Positions 51,011 to 60,495 of a stretch of DNA of 64,000 nt are shown in pieces. Below the pieces are notes generated by a model. The model made no database searches and was not told the origin of the DNA. It worked only from the letters and a program-made list of their open reading frames with translations. The position numbers and the translations under genes are program-made. How positions within the stretch are numbered: position 1 is the first letter of the stretch; each line of letters begins with the position of its first letter. The stretch covers positions 124,001 through 188,000 of the forward strand of contig CAYUZU010000006.1 of assembly GCA_964448675.1 (NCBI GenBank), read 5' to 3'. Source of the stretch: CAYUZU01 sp964448675 (GTDB lineage: Bacteria > Planctomycetota > Phycisphaerae > UBA1845 > Fen-1342).

Positions 51011-53182
51011 ATGGCCCGCGGGGTTCGGGCAACGCGATATCTGATACTGCTGTCGCTCGTGTTGTGTCTGGGGGCGGATGAACCCGGGCGGCCCGATTAT
51101 CCGGACACGCACGCGGGGGCGGTCGTGGATACCCTGCACGGCCGGCGGATCGCCGATCCGTATCGCTGGCTCGAGAACGGCGACGACCCGCTGGTGCAGG
51201 CCTGGTCGGCGGCGCAGCACGCGCTGACGCGGAAGCTGCTGGACGCCCGGTCCGCCGAACAGGAGTACTTCGCCCGGCGGCTCGCGGCGTTGTTCGCGCC
51301 GAGTGTGCGCTCGACGCCGCGCGCGTACGGCCAGCGGTACTTCTTCACCAAGCGCGAGGGGTCGAGCGAGCACCCGGTGCTGTACGTCAGTGAGGGATCG
51401 GTGGCGGCCAAGCCGCGCGTCGTGGTGAACCCGAACGAGTTCAGCGCAGACGGCACGGTCGCGATGGACTGGTGGTACCCGTCGCCGGACGGGGCGCTGC
51501 TGGCGTACGGCCGCTCGGCGGGCGGCACCGAGAAGAGCACGCTCTATGTGCGGAACGTCGCGACGGGCGAGGACCTGGACCTGCAGATCCCGCACACCCG
51601 CTTCGCGGTGGTGGCGTGGGATGCGGACGGGCGGGGGTTCACGTACACGCGCTACCCGGCGCCGGCGGCCGACGCGCCCGAAACGGGTAACTATCACCGG
51701 CACATCTACCACCATCGCCTGGGCACCGACTGGCAGACCGATCCGAAGATCTGGGGCGCCGGCAAGCCGAAGGAATCCATGGCGGACGTCACGAACAGCA
51801 GCGACGATCGCTACCAGTTCCTGACGGTGCATTTCGGTTGGGCGCGGAACGAGCTGTACGTGCGGGCGGCGGGGGCGACGGGGTTCCGGCCAGTGGCGGT
51901 CGACTTGCCGGGGCTCTTCGTGGGGGATGTGCACGGCGCGACGCTGTACCTGTGGACGAATCACGAGGCGCCGCGCTATCGCGTCGTGGCGGCGCCCGTC
52001 GACGAGCCGGGACCGGCGAACTGGACCGACGTCGTGCCGCAGCAGCAGGGCGTCATCAGCGGGTTCGTGATCGCCGACGGCAAGCTCATCGTGCACGTGA
52101 TGGAGAACGCCTATTCACGGCTGCTGATCCACGAACTGGACGGCAAGCGGATCAAGGAGATCGAGCTGCCCGGCCTGGGCAGCGTGAGCGGGCTCAGCGG
52201 ACGGCCCGATTCGCGGCACCTGCTGTTCACGTTCGAGTCGTTCGCGCAGCCGCCGGTGGTGTTTCATTACGACCTGCGCGAGCACACGCGCGAAGTGCTG
52301 GATCGGCTGGAGCCGGGCGTGGATCTGTCGCCGTACGAGACGCGGCAGGTGTGGTTCAACTCGGCGGACGGCACGCGCGTGCCGATGTTCGTGACGCAGC
52401 GCAAGAACCTCGCGCTGGACGGGAACAACCCCGCCGTGCTGTACGGCTACGGTGGGTTCAACATCAGCCTGACGCCCGAGTTTCGGCGCGACGTCATCCC
52501 GTGGCTGGAACGCGGCGGCGTGTGGGCCGTGGCGAACATCCGCGGCGGGGGTGAGTTCGGCCGGGCGTGGCACCTCGCGGCGCAGCGCGAAAAGAAACAG
52601 AACGCGTTCGACGACTTCATCGCCGCGGCCGAGAAGCTCATCGCCGACGGGTATACCTCGGCGGCGCGGCTGGCGGCGACCGGCGAAAGCAACGGCGGCC
52701 TGCTCACCGGCGCCATGATCGTGCAGCGGCCGGATCTGTTCCGCGCGGTGCACTGCGGCGTGCCGCTGCTGGACATGCTGCGCTATCACAAGTTCGAGAT
52801 CGCCCGGCTGTGGATCCCGGAATACGGTACGGCCGAGCACGCAGCCGAGTTCGAGTACCTGCATGCGTATTCGCCGTACCATCACGTCGAGCCGGGCGTG
52901 GCCTACCCGGCGGTGCTGTTCACGACCGCGGCGGGCGACACGCGCGTGGACGCGATGCACGCGCGGAAGATGGCGGCGGCGCTGCAGGCGGCGACGTCTT
53001 CACCGCGCCCGATCCTGCTGCGGGTGGCGGCACAGGTCGGGCACGGGGCCGGCAAGCCGCTGTCGCGGCTCATCGACGAGCGCGTCGACCTGTGGACGTT
53101 CTTCGCGTGGCAGCTGGGGCTGCCGGCGGGCGGCCCCCAGACCAAGCCGGCGACACAGCCGACGCACAGCAATGATCAGTGA
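51011..53182 (+). CDS. Secreted prolyl oligopeptidase (S9A)
   Basis: 723 aa from ATG 51011 (GGAGA 5 nt upstream; the in-frame codons before it carry no signal). Signal sequence MARGVRATRYLILLSLVLCL. Residues about 60-430 form the seven-bladed propeller; the C-terminal alpha/beta-hydrolase has GESNGGLLTG (S560), GDTRVDAMH (D643) and GHGAG (H678). It cleaves short peptides after proline in the periplasm. The last residues SNDQ and the TGA stop are part of a GATCAGT heptamer repeat. Confidence 0.95.
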   Translation: MARGVRATRYLILLSLVLCLGADEPGRPDYPDTHAGAVVDTLHGRRIADPYRWLENGDDPLVQAWSAAQHALTRKLLDARSAEQEYFARRLAALFAPSVRSTPRAYGQRYFFTKREGSSEHPVLYVSEGSVAAKPRVVVNPNEFSADGTVAMDWWYPSPDGALLAYGRSAGGTEKSTLYVRNVATGEDLDLQIPHTRFAVVAWDADGRGFTYTRYPAPAADAPETGNYHRHIYHHRLGTDWQTDPKIWGAGKPKESMADVTNSSDDRYQFLTVHFGWARNELYVRAAGATGFRPVAVDLPGLFVGDVHGATLYLWTNHEAPRYRVVAAPVDEPGPANWTDVVPQQQGVISGFVIADGKLIVHVMENAYSRLLIHELDGKRIKEIELPGLGSVSGLSGRPDSRHLLFTFESFAQPPVVFHYDLREHTREVLDRLEPGVDLSPYETRQVWFNSADGTRVPMFVTQRKNLALDGNNPAVLYGYGGFNISLTPEFRRDVIPWLERGGVWAVANIRGGGEFGRAWHLAAQREKKQNAFDDFIAAAEKLIADGYTSAARLAATGESNGGLLTGAMIVQRPDLFRAVHCGVPLLDMLRYHKFEIARLWIPEYGTAEHAAEFEYLHAYSPYHHVEPGVAYPAVLFTTAAGDTRVDAMHARKMAAALQAATSSPRPILLRVAAQVGHGAGKPLSRLIDERVDLWTFFAWQLGLPAGGPQTKPATQPTHSNDQ

Positions 53183-53198
53183 TCAGTGACCAGTGTTG
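53171..53198. repeat. 7-bp-period repeat (GATCAGT) crossing a stop codon
   Basis: GATCAGT, GATCAGT, GACCAGT in tandem; the prolyl oligopeptidase stop lies in the first copy pair. Confidence 0.75.
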
Positions 53199-53231
53199 CG
53201 CGATTGACGGCTCTTTCGCGACGCACATCGG

Positions 53232-54206
53232 TCAAGGCGCAGCGGCGGTGCTCTCGTCGGCCGGGCGCGGGCCGATGACGTGCAGGTAGTCGGCGATGGG
53301 GCGGTCGAGGACGCGCTGCTGCTCGTGGGTGATCTCGATCTCGCGCGCCATGGCCATCTGCCGTTCGGACAACACCACGTCGCCGCTTTCCGACAGGACG
53401 ATGATGCGGTCGCGCACGCCCGGCATACGCCGCCGGACGCGGTTGGGAATGCCCATCCGCTGCTGCACGTGCCCGGCCCCGCAGAGCACGACCGCGGTGC
53501 GGTTCGCGCCGGCCGGTGATTGCAGGAACGCCGCCAGCCGGTCCGCCATCGTCTCGTCGCGGACCACCTGGGCGGCGTACATCGCGCGCAGCATCATCTC
53601 GTTAACGTGGGCGTGGACCATCATGACCTGCTTCATGTGTTCGAGGTACATCTGGTCGGACAGGTCGATGTCGGCGGGCAGCTTGGCCCGCACGTCCTCG
53701 GCGAGGTTGTCCAGGCCCTGGCGGGCGACGGCCCGTACGGCCGTCCGCGGGGCGTTGAGCGCGAGAAGCGGGGCACCGGCCGCGTGAGCCGACTCGATGA
53801 TCGGGCGGTAATCTTCGTAGTTGCTCCAGTTCTGCTCCCATTGGATCGCGGTGGCCAGCTCGTCGAAGGTAATCTCGCCGCGGTTGTAGCGGTCGACGTC
53901 CTCCTGATACTGCTGCTCGATCATCTCCAGCCCGAGCACCAGCGGCACGTCGCGCGCGATCAGGCGGCGCACGATCTCCGCCTGGATGTCGTGGTGCCGG
54001 TCGACGGTGTGCCGCTCGCCAATGTAGATCACGCGGCTGTCGGCCAGGTCGTCGACCAGCGCGTCGTAGGTCACGGGCTCCCCGGTATACACATCGACCC
54101 ACAGCGCGCAGCGCGGCGCGGCGGGCCGGGTCGTGTTGCACGCGGCGAGCGTCAACGGCAGCAGCAGCGCGGCCGCCGTCAGGATCGTGCGGGAACGGCT
54201 GGGCAT
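53232..54206 (-). CDS. ChaN-family (haem-binding/Tiki-like) lipoprotein
   Basis: 324 aa from ATG 54206, AGGAGG 7-8 nt upstream. Lipobox LAAC. YIGERHTVDRHHDIQAEIV is the ChaN motif (GExHxxxxHHxxQ), and VLGLEMIEQQYQ and VVLCGAGHVQQRMGIP complete the fold. ChaN of Campylobacter binds haem pairs; other members are putative metalloproteases. The location is the outer face of a membrane. Confidence 0.85.
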   Translation of the reverse strand: MPSRSRTILTAAALLLPLTLAACNTTRPAAPRCALWVDVYTGEPVTYDALVDDLADSRVIYIGERHTVDRHHDIQAEIVRRLIARDVPLVLGLEMIEQQYQEDVDRYNRGEITFDELATAIQWEQNWSNYEDYRPIIESAHAAGAPLLALNAPRTAVRAVARQGLDNLAEDVRAKLPADIDLSDQMYLEHMKQVMMVHAHVNEMMLRAMYAAQVVRDETMADRLAAFLQSPAGANRTAVVLCGAGHVQQRMGIPNRVRRRMPGVRDRIIVLSESGDVVLSERQMAMAREIEITHEQQRVLDRPIADYLHVIGPRPADESTAAAP

Positions 54207-54333
54207 GGCGGTCTCCTCCTCGTTGGTTGGGCTGAGGGTAACCGGTGGCGGCACGCGGTCAAGCGAGCGCGTTTTTCCCGCCGAATTGCAGCCCGTGCGC
54301 AAAGCGTTGTCCCCGCTTGAGTCGCGGCGTTAT

Positions 54334-54361
54334 TGACAGGCATCTGACAGCCAATTGACAG
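54334..54361 (+). promoter_or_regulatory. Three TGACAG boxes at 11-bp spacing
   Basis: TGACAG starts at 54334, 54345 and 54356, one helical turn apart, 22-49 bp upstream of the -35 box of the RdgC-like gene. Looks like a regulator site with three phased half-sites. Confidence 0.55.
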
Positions 54362-54382
54362 TGTCGTGCACAGGTTGTCCCT

Positions 54383-54411
54383 TTGACGCCGCGCGCGGCG
54401 CGAGCTAGGTT
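54383..54411 (+). promoter_or_regulatory. Candidate promoter of the RdgC-like gene
   Basis: TTGACG (54383-54388), a 17-nt spacer and TAGGTT (54406-54411). Confidence 0.55.
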
Positions 54412-54468
54412 CGCGCTGCAGCGCACCAGGGCCGCGACGGGCCCGTTCTGCGCGCATGGAGGTTCGCA

Positions 54469-55653
54469 ATGTCGCTGGTATCCGGCCCCGTATCGTTTCA
54501 GCGTTTTCTCATCACGGGCGACATGCCCACCGCGGTCGACGACAAGTTCGTCAACCAGGTCGGTGAGCGTGTGTTCGGTCACATGCCGCCATTGCCGGAC
54601 GACAGCCAGATCGGCTGGATCGGCCCGCAGCACCTGTTCGAGACGACCATCGACGCCGACGCGATCACCTGCGGCTCGTTCGTGCAGTTGGGGGTGCGCA
54701 TCGACAAGCTCAAGGTGCCGCCGAGCGTGGTGAAGGCCTACGTGCAGCTCGAGCAGGCGGCGGCACTCGAAGCTTCCGGCCGCGCGTTTCTCAACCGCAG
54801 CGAGCAGCGGCAGGCGCGCGAGGCGGCCCTGGCCCGTGCCGACGACGAGGCGCGCGCCGGGCATTTCCGCCGCATGGGCGCGCAGCCCCTGCTGATCGAT
54901 CTCGAGCACCAGGTGGCCTACCTCGGCAGCCTGAGCATGGGCGTGGCGGACAAGGTGATGCAGCTCTTTTTCGACACGTTCGGCTGCGGGCTCGAGCCGA
55001 TCGACGCCGAGCGGGTCGCGGTGCGCGTGGCCGAGCGTGCCGGCCAGGCGCGGGCCCTGGAGAGCCTGACGCCCTTCAGCCTCGTGCCGCCACCCGATGG
55101 TGACGAAGATGGCACGATCGACTTCGCGGGCGCCGAGCTCGGCTTTCTCGGCAAGGAATTCCTGACGTGGCTGTGGTACCAGATCGACAGCGACGCCAAC
55201 CCGCTCAAGGTGAGCAACAACGACGAGATCACGGTCATGATCGACAAGACCATGCGGCTGAAGTGCGATTTCGGCCTGACCGGCACCGACGTCATCACCG
55301 CCGACAGCCCGGCCAGCCTGCCGGAGGCCCGGGCGGCGCTGCGCACCGGAAAGCAGCCGAACAAGCTGGGGCTGATTGTCGGCAGCCCGCTGGGCGAGTT
55401 CCGCTTTACGCTCGATGGCGAGCGGCTGGCGGTGTCGAGCCTGGTCGTGCCCGAGGACGATGCCGAGGAGGACCCGCGCGTCCGCCTCGAGCAGCGCTTC
55501 GAGTTGATCACCGACGCGGGCAACCTGCTGGACGCCTTGTTCGAGCTGTACGTCCTGCGGCGGATGGCGCGCGACTGGGACCGGGAACTGCGCGCGATGT
55601 CCGCCTGGGCCCGCGGCAAGGACGCCAAGCTCCCGCGCACGGCCTCTGCGTGA
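54469..55653 (+). CDS. RdgC-like recombination-associated protein
   Basis: 394 aa, GGAGG 7 nt before the ATG. The order of blocks follows RdgC: an N-terminal GWIGPQHLFE, then KVPPSVVKAYVQLEQAAALE with a long charged helix (LNRSEQRQAREAALARAD), a LLIDLEHQVAYLGS strand, and a C-terminal KLGLIVGSPLGEFRFTLDGE segment. E. coli RdgC is a ring-shaped DNA-binding protein that limits RecA; this one is about 90 residues longer. The match is by pattern, not certain. Preceded by phased TGACAG repeats. Confidence 0.7.
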   Translation: MSLVSGPVSFQRFLITGDMPTAVDDKFVNQVGERVFGHMPPLPDDSQIGWIGPQHLFETTIDADAITCGSFVQLGVRIDKLKVPPSVVKAYVQLEQAAALEASGRAFLNRSEQRQAREAALARADDEARAGHFRRMGAQPLLIDLEHQVAYLGSLSMGVADKVMQLFFDTFGCGLEPIDAERVAVRVAERAGQARALESLTPFSLVPPPDGDEDGTIDFAGAELGFLGKEFLTWLWYQIDSDANPLKVSNNDEITVMIDKTMRLKCDFGLTGTDVITADSPASLPEARAALRTGKQPNKLGLIVGSPLGEFRFTLDGERLAVSSLVVPEDDAEEDPRVRLEQRFELITDAGNLLDALFELYVLRRMARDWDRELRAMSAWARGKDAKLPRTASA

Positions 55654-55804
55654 AGGAATGCAGAATGCGAAATGGAAAATGAAGAAGGGGCCAATGATCG
55701 GCACAGGATCATCAGTGCGATTGTGGCGGACCGACGCTGTTTTCGTGAACGCCGACGGGTAGCGCGAGCGGTTTTGCGTTTCTGATTCCGCATTCTGCAT
55801 CGCC
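55652..55804. repeat. 153-bp island bounded by inverted heptamer repeats
   Basis: Left end: GGAATGCAGAATGCGAAATG from 55655, period 7. Right end (55779-55803): the reverse complement, ATGCAGAATGCGGAAT, with about three mismatches in 22. About 100 bp of non-coding sequence lies between. The arms could pair in RNA or be the ends of a small mobile unit. Confidence 0.65.
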
Positions 55805-56024
55805 ATGAACCGTTTCTTGCGCGGCCGTGTCGGCCGTGCGGCTTGATTCGGCGCGCGGGTGGGCGTAGGCTGGTGGTCGCGCCGCCGTCTGGTCCCGGGT
55901 GGGCGACGGCCGCGGCGTGACGTCGGCTTTCGGCGCGGTGGCCGCCTGTTGCGACCGGGCCGTAACAGAAGGACGCACACGCCGGCATTTCCCGCTTCCA
56001 CACCCGCCCATGCAGGATGAGCTG
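55805..56024. other. Upstream region of the Cys/Met PLP enzyme gene
   Basis: With the island, 371 bp lie between genes. No promoter stands out. An in-frame extension of the next gene to 55899 has no family similarity. Confidence 0.4.
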
Positions 56025-57254
<1,230 letters not shown>

Positions 57255-57317
57255 GTCGGCCTGGCGCGCGGTGATCCGGCGCGTGCGGCCGAAGCGCCGC
57301 AGCGGGATCAGAAAAAG

Positions 57318-57346
57318 AACCCCTCCCCGAACGGGAGGGGTTTTTC
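57318..57346. terminator. Bidirectional terminator between convergent genes
   Basis: Stem ACCCCTCCC / GGGAGGGGT with loop CGAAC; TTTTT follows on the plus strand and TTCTTTTT on the minus strand. It serves the PLP enzyme gene and the DUF481 gene. Confidence 0.9.
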
Positions 57347-57351
57347 ATATC

Positions 57352-57398
57352 CGGCTGACGGCTGCGAGCTGATGGCTGACGGCTCGCCGGCGACTGAC
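57352..57398. repeat. 7-bp-period repeat (GGCTGAC type), cleanest array
   Basis: GGCTGAC, GGCTGCG, AGCTGAT, GGCTGAC, GGCTCGC in register, ending 9 bp from the stop of the DUF481 gene. Confidence 0.8.
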
Positions 57399-57406
57399 CG
57401 CCTCCG

Positions 57407-58489
57407 CTACTCGAATTCCGCCAGCAGGTTCGCGTAGTAGGTCGTGTCGAGGCGCTCCACGCCGGGCCGGGGCTTCGAGTCGTACTCATGCAGCACGCCG
57501 AGCTTGAGGCTCCAGACCTTGCTGTCGCCGAGGGGCATGCGGACCGCGGTATCGAACTCGAGCCGGTAATTGTCGATCCCGTCAAAGGTCGGGTGGTACT
57601 GGGCGTCGTGGGTGAACCGCAGCCATTCGTAGATATCCAGGCGATAGTTCAGCCCGATGTCGAGCTGGGCCGAGTCCTGCGTGGTGTCGTCCATGAACGT
57701 CTCGTGCAGGTAGCCGAAACCGGCGAAGGTCTTGAGCTCGTGCTCGGGCTTCTTGATCCAGTAGAAGCCGGGGCCTGTCGACAGCGTGACCCGCAAGTCG
57801 AGCGATTCAAACTCGTCATACTCGAGCTCTGAACGGCCGTACCAGTAGAAGCGCTCGTTGAACAGGTATTCGTAGTACGAGCCGAGCTTGGCCTCGGCGG
57901 CACTGCGGTCGTCATTCTCTTCGGCGTATTCGCCGATGGCGTAGAAGCGCAGCAGATCCTTGTCGGACTTGCGCTTGAGCTCGCCCTTGAGCCGGCCTTC
58001 GAGCACGTCGCTGTTGCCCTCCTGGTAAAGGGCGCCGAACTCGATGCTCGCCGACCACTTGGCCCGCTTGGCCTCGAACTCCTCGTTGATGCGCGCGACC
58101 TCGGCCTTCATCTCGCGGAGCTCGGGGCTCTCGCCGCCTTCGGGCCAGATGGCCTGGATCCGCTCGACCGGCACGGGTACCTGACCGAGCTCGGTGCTGA
58201 CGACCACCTCGTCGAGTGCCTCGTTGTGCTCGAGCGGCCCGACCAGCCGATCACCGGTCTCGATCGCAACGTTGAGACGCTGCTCGCTCTCGATGTTGTC
58301 GACCAGATTGGCGTCGATCTCGAGCGTGCCGGCGAACTGGGTTTCGAACACGAGCTTGCCGTCGGTCAGCTCGACGACCTTGCCGACGACGCGGCTGCCG
58401 TCGGTCAGGGTGATGACGTCAGCCGGCGCGCTCACCATGCCGGCCAGCAGCGCAGCGGCGGCCGCGCACGTAACGACAGTCTTCTTCAT
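57407..58489 (-). CDS. DUF481-family outer-membrane protein
   Basis: 360 aa, signal peptide MKKTVVTCAAAAALLAGMVS. An N-terminal domain with two similar strands (ITLTDGSRVVGKVVELTDG and a later VAIETGDRLVGP) is followed by a helical linker (MKAEVARINEEFEAKRAKW) and a C-terminal beta-barrel of DUF481 type (ASIEFGALYQEGNSDVLEG, GPGFYWIKKPEHELKTFAG) ending in NLLAEFE. Substrate unknown. It precedes a DUF4280-like-length intergenic gap of 20 bp to the small lipoprotein gene, which is upstream on the same strand. Confidence 0.88.
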   Translation of the reverse strand: MKKTVVTCAAAAALLAGMVSAPADVITLTDGSRVVGKVVELTDGKLVFETQFAGTLEIDANLVDNIESEQRLNVAIETGDRLVGPLEHNEALDEVVVSTELGQVPVPVERIQAIWPEGGESPELREMKAEVARINEEFEAKRAKWSASIEFGALYQEGNSDVLEGRLKGELKRKSDKDLLRFYAIGEYAEENDDRSAAEAKLGSYYEYLFNERFYWYGRSELEYDEFESLDLRVTLSTGPGFYWIKKPEHELKTFAGFGYLHETFMDDTTQDSAQLDIGLNYRLDIYEWLRFTHDAQYHPTFDGIDNYRLEFDTAVRMPLGDSKVWSLKLGVLHEYDSKPRPGVERLDTTYYANLLAEFE

Positions 58490-58509
58490 TTCGGCACCGC
58501 CCCTCTGGT

Positions 58510-58752
58510 TCAGTCGTCGTCTTCGCCTTCGATCTCATCGAAGAAGTTGTCGATGCGATCGTCGACGAAGTTCTGCACCGGCGTCAGGATTGCCGAGCGT
58601 ACGAGGTACGACACGACTTCCCGGCCGCTGAGCGTGGTGGTGGTCGTCGTGGTGAATTCGCCGAGGTCACAACCCCCCAGCGCAAAGGTCGTGCCCATAC
58701 CACCCACCAGGGCCCAGCGGCGCATGGCCGACATGAAGCCGTACTTGCTCAT
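58510..58752 (-). CDS. Small lipoprotein with poly-Thr stretch
   Basis: 80 aa from ATG 58752, GGAGG 6 nt upstream. Lipobox ALGGC, then DLGEF followed by seven Thr and LSGREVVSYLVRSAIL, and an acidic tail (DEIEGEDDD). No family recognised. Same strand as, and 20 bp upstream of, the DUF481 gene, so probably co-transcribed. Confidence 0.7.
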   Translation of the reverse strand: MSKYGFMSAMRRWALVGGMGTTFALGGCDLGEFTTTTTTTLSGREVVSYLVRSAILTPVQNFVDDRIDNFFDEIEGEDDD

Positions 58753-58916
58753 CAGTTTCCTCCAACACGGTGGCGCGCAATGGCCACCCACCTTGTTGCC
58801 ATGTCTCAGCAGGCCCGGAGCGATCGCGCGAATGAGGATGCGATGATCCGAAACCCAACGCCCGCGGGGAGCTTAGTGGAAGACCGGATGGCTGGCAAGG
58901 GGGCGAAGGCGGCGCC

Positions 58917-60293
58917 CTAGGACCCGGTTGTTGCCGCCGGCACAACGGCATCGGCAATGCGATAGACCGTCCCCGAGCCGTCGGTCGTGCCGCGGGCCAG
59001 CACGTAGAGCTCGCCCGCCAGATCGCGTCCGAAGCCGAGCACATACGCCCCGAGGCGCCCGTCGCCGCCGTCGGTTACGCGCGCTTCCGCAAACGTCCAC
59101 GCGCCGCCGGTGCTTTCCGTCGCGACGAAGAGCTTGCCGTTGGGGCTGGTGAAGCCGGCCGAGTAATCGCCGAAGACGTACGTGCCGGTCAGCGCCGACA
59201 CCGCGGTCCCGCGATACACGTAGCCCCCGATGACCGCTGACCCGAACCGCGACCCGTCGTCAGCCAGGTGGCGATAGGCAACGATCGGGGCCCGCAGCGG
59301 CTGCCCGTCGGGGCCCTCGCCCAGGCAGACGTCCGGCGGCTCGGTCGGGCTGTCCGGATCGAAGCACAGCGTGCCCTCCCTGCGGTTCCAGCCGTAGTTG
59401 CCGCCACGCTCCACCAGGCTGACCTCCTCCATCAGGTTCTGTCCCACGTCGCCCACGAACAGCCGCACCGCGCCCCCCGGCGTGACGTCAAACGAAAACC
59501 GCCACGGATTGCGGAAGCCGTAGGCGTAGATCTCGGGCTGGGCGTTGGGATCGTCGGCGAAGGGATTGTTGGTGGGGATGCCATATGCTTTGCCGGCGGG
59601 GGCATTGTCGACATCGATGCGGATGAGACTGCCCAGCAGGTTGGACTTGTCCTGGGCATTGCCGATGTCTTCGGTGTGGCCGAACCCGGTGTCGCCCGAG
59701 CCACCACCATCGCCAAGCGCCGCATACAAGTACGCGTCGGGGCCGAAGGCCAGCGCCCCGCCATTGTGATTGGTCTGCGGCTTGGCCAGGCGCAGCAGCA
59801 CGCGCTCACTGTCGGGGTCGGCGATGTCCGGGTCATCGTCGGCTACCGTGAACTCGCTCAGCCGCACCTCGGTCGCGGTGCCGATTGGCGCGTCGCCGCT
59901 CGGCGGCGTGTTGTAGTAGACATAGAAGCGGCCGTTGTCGGCGAAGTCGGGGTGCAACGCGAAGCCGAGCAGGCCGCGCTCGTCCTGACTGCTGGTCCGC
60001 TCGTCGAGCTGGTCCCGCAGATCCAGGAACGGCGCCGCCTGCACTGTGCCACTCGCCAGCACCACCCACACCACACCCGCCTGGTCCGCGATCAGCAGCC
60101 GACCCGAGCCATCGTCCGCCTCGGCGAGGGCCACCGGGGCGGTGAAGCCGGTCGCAACCGTCACCAGTTCGAGCTTGAGCGCGTTTGTCGGCACCGGGCC
60201 TGGCTGCGCCGGGCAGCCGGCGAGGCCGCCGAACGTCAGGGTGGTGGCGAGCAGGGCGGCGGCCATGGGGCGACGAAGTGGTGCGTAGTTCAT
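58917..60293 (-). CDS. GSDH-type PQQ-dependent sugar dehydrogenase lipoprotein
   Basis: 458 aa from ATG 60293 with AGAGGA 7 nt upstream. Lipobox LAGC. Six-bladed propeller of the glucose/sorbosone dehydrogenase family: DERGLLGFALHPDF, NHNGGALAFGPDAYLY, DGGGSGDTG, AYGFRNPWRFSFD, DVGQNLMEEVSL. It likely oxidises an aldose with PQQ in the periplasm. Upstream repeats (60350-60404) separate it from the divergent EEP gene. Confidence 0.9.
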   Translation of the reverse strand: MNYAPLRRPMAAALLATTLTFGGLAGCPAQPGPVPTNALKLELVTVATGFTAPVALAEADDGSGRLLIADQAGVVWVVLASGTVQAAPFLDLRDQLDERTSSQDERGLLGFALHPDFADNGRFYVYYNTPPSGDAPIGTATEVRLSEFTVADDDPDIADPDSERVLLRLAKPQTNHNGGALAFGPDAYLYAALGDGGGSGDTGFGHTEDIGNAQDKSNLLGSLIRIDVDNAPAGKAYGIPTNNPFADDPNAQPEIYAYGFRNPWRFSFDVTPGGAVRLFVGDVGQNLMEEVSLVERGGNYGWNRREGTLCFDPDSPTEPPDVCLGEGPDGQPLRAPIVAYRHLADDGSRFGSAVIGGYVYRGTAVSALTGTYVFGDYSAGFTSPNGKLFVATESTGGAWTFAEARVTDGGDGRLGAYVLGFGRDLAGELYVLARGTTDGSGTVYRIADAVVPAATTGS

Positions 60294-60349
60294 GTTTTTT
60301 CCTCTTGCAGGGCGGTACGGGGTGGGCCGAGTGTCGATTCCGCTGCGGA

Positions 60350-60404
60350 CAAAGCAGAGCAATGCCCTACCGCGTCCACGGGCAATGCAGAGCGATGTCC
60401 TACC
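60350..60404. repeat. Dispersed GAGCRATGYCC element, tandem copies 5 and 6
   Basis: CAAAGCAGAGCAATGCCCTA at 60350 and CAATGCAGAGCGATGTCCTA at 60383, 33 bp apart, in the divergent region of the dehydrogenase and EEP genes. Confidence 0.75.
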
Positions 60405-60495
60405 TGTTGTCCGTCGGCCTGGCGGTCTATTCTACGGCCGCGGTCAAGCACGCGCGCCGTTCAACGACCGCCGCCGAATCAGCTACCATGTGGTA

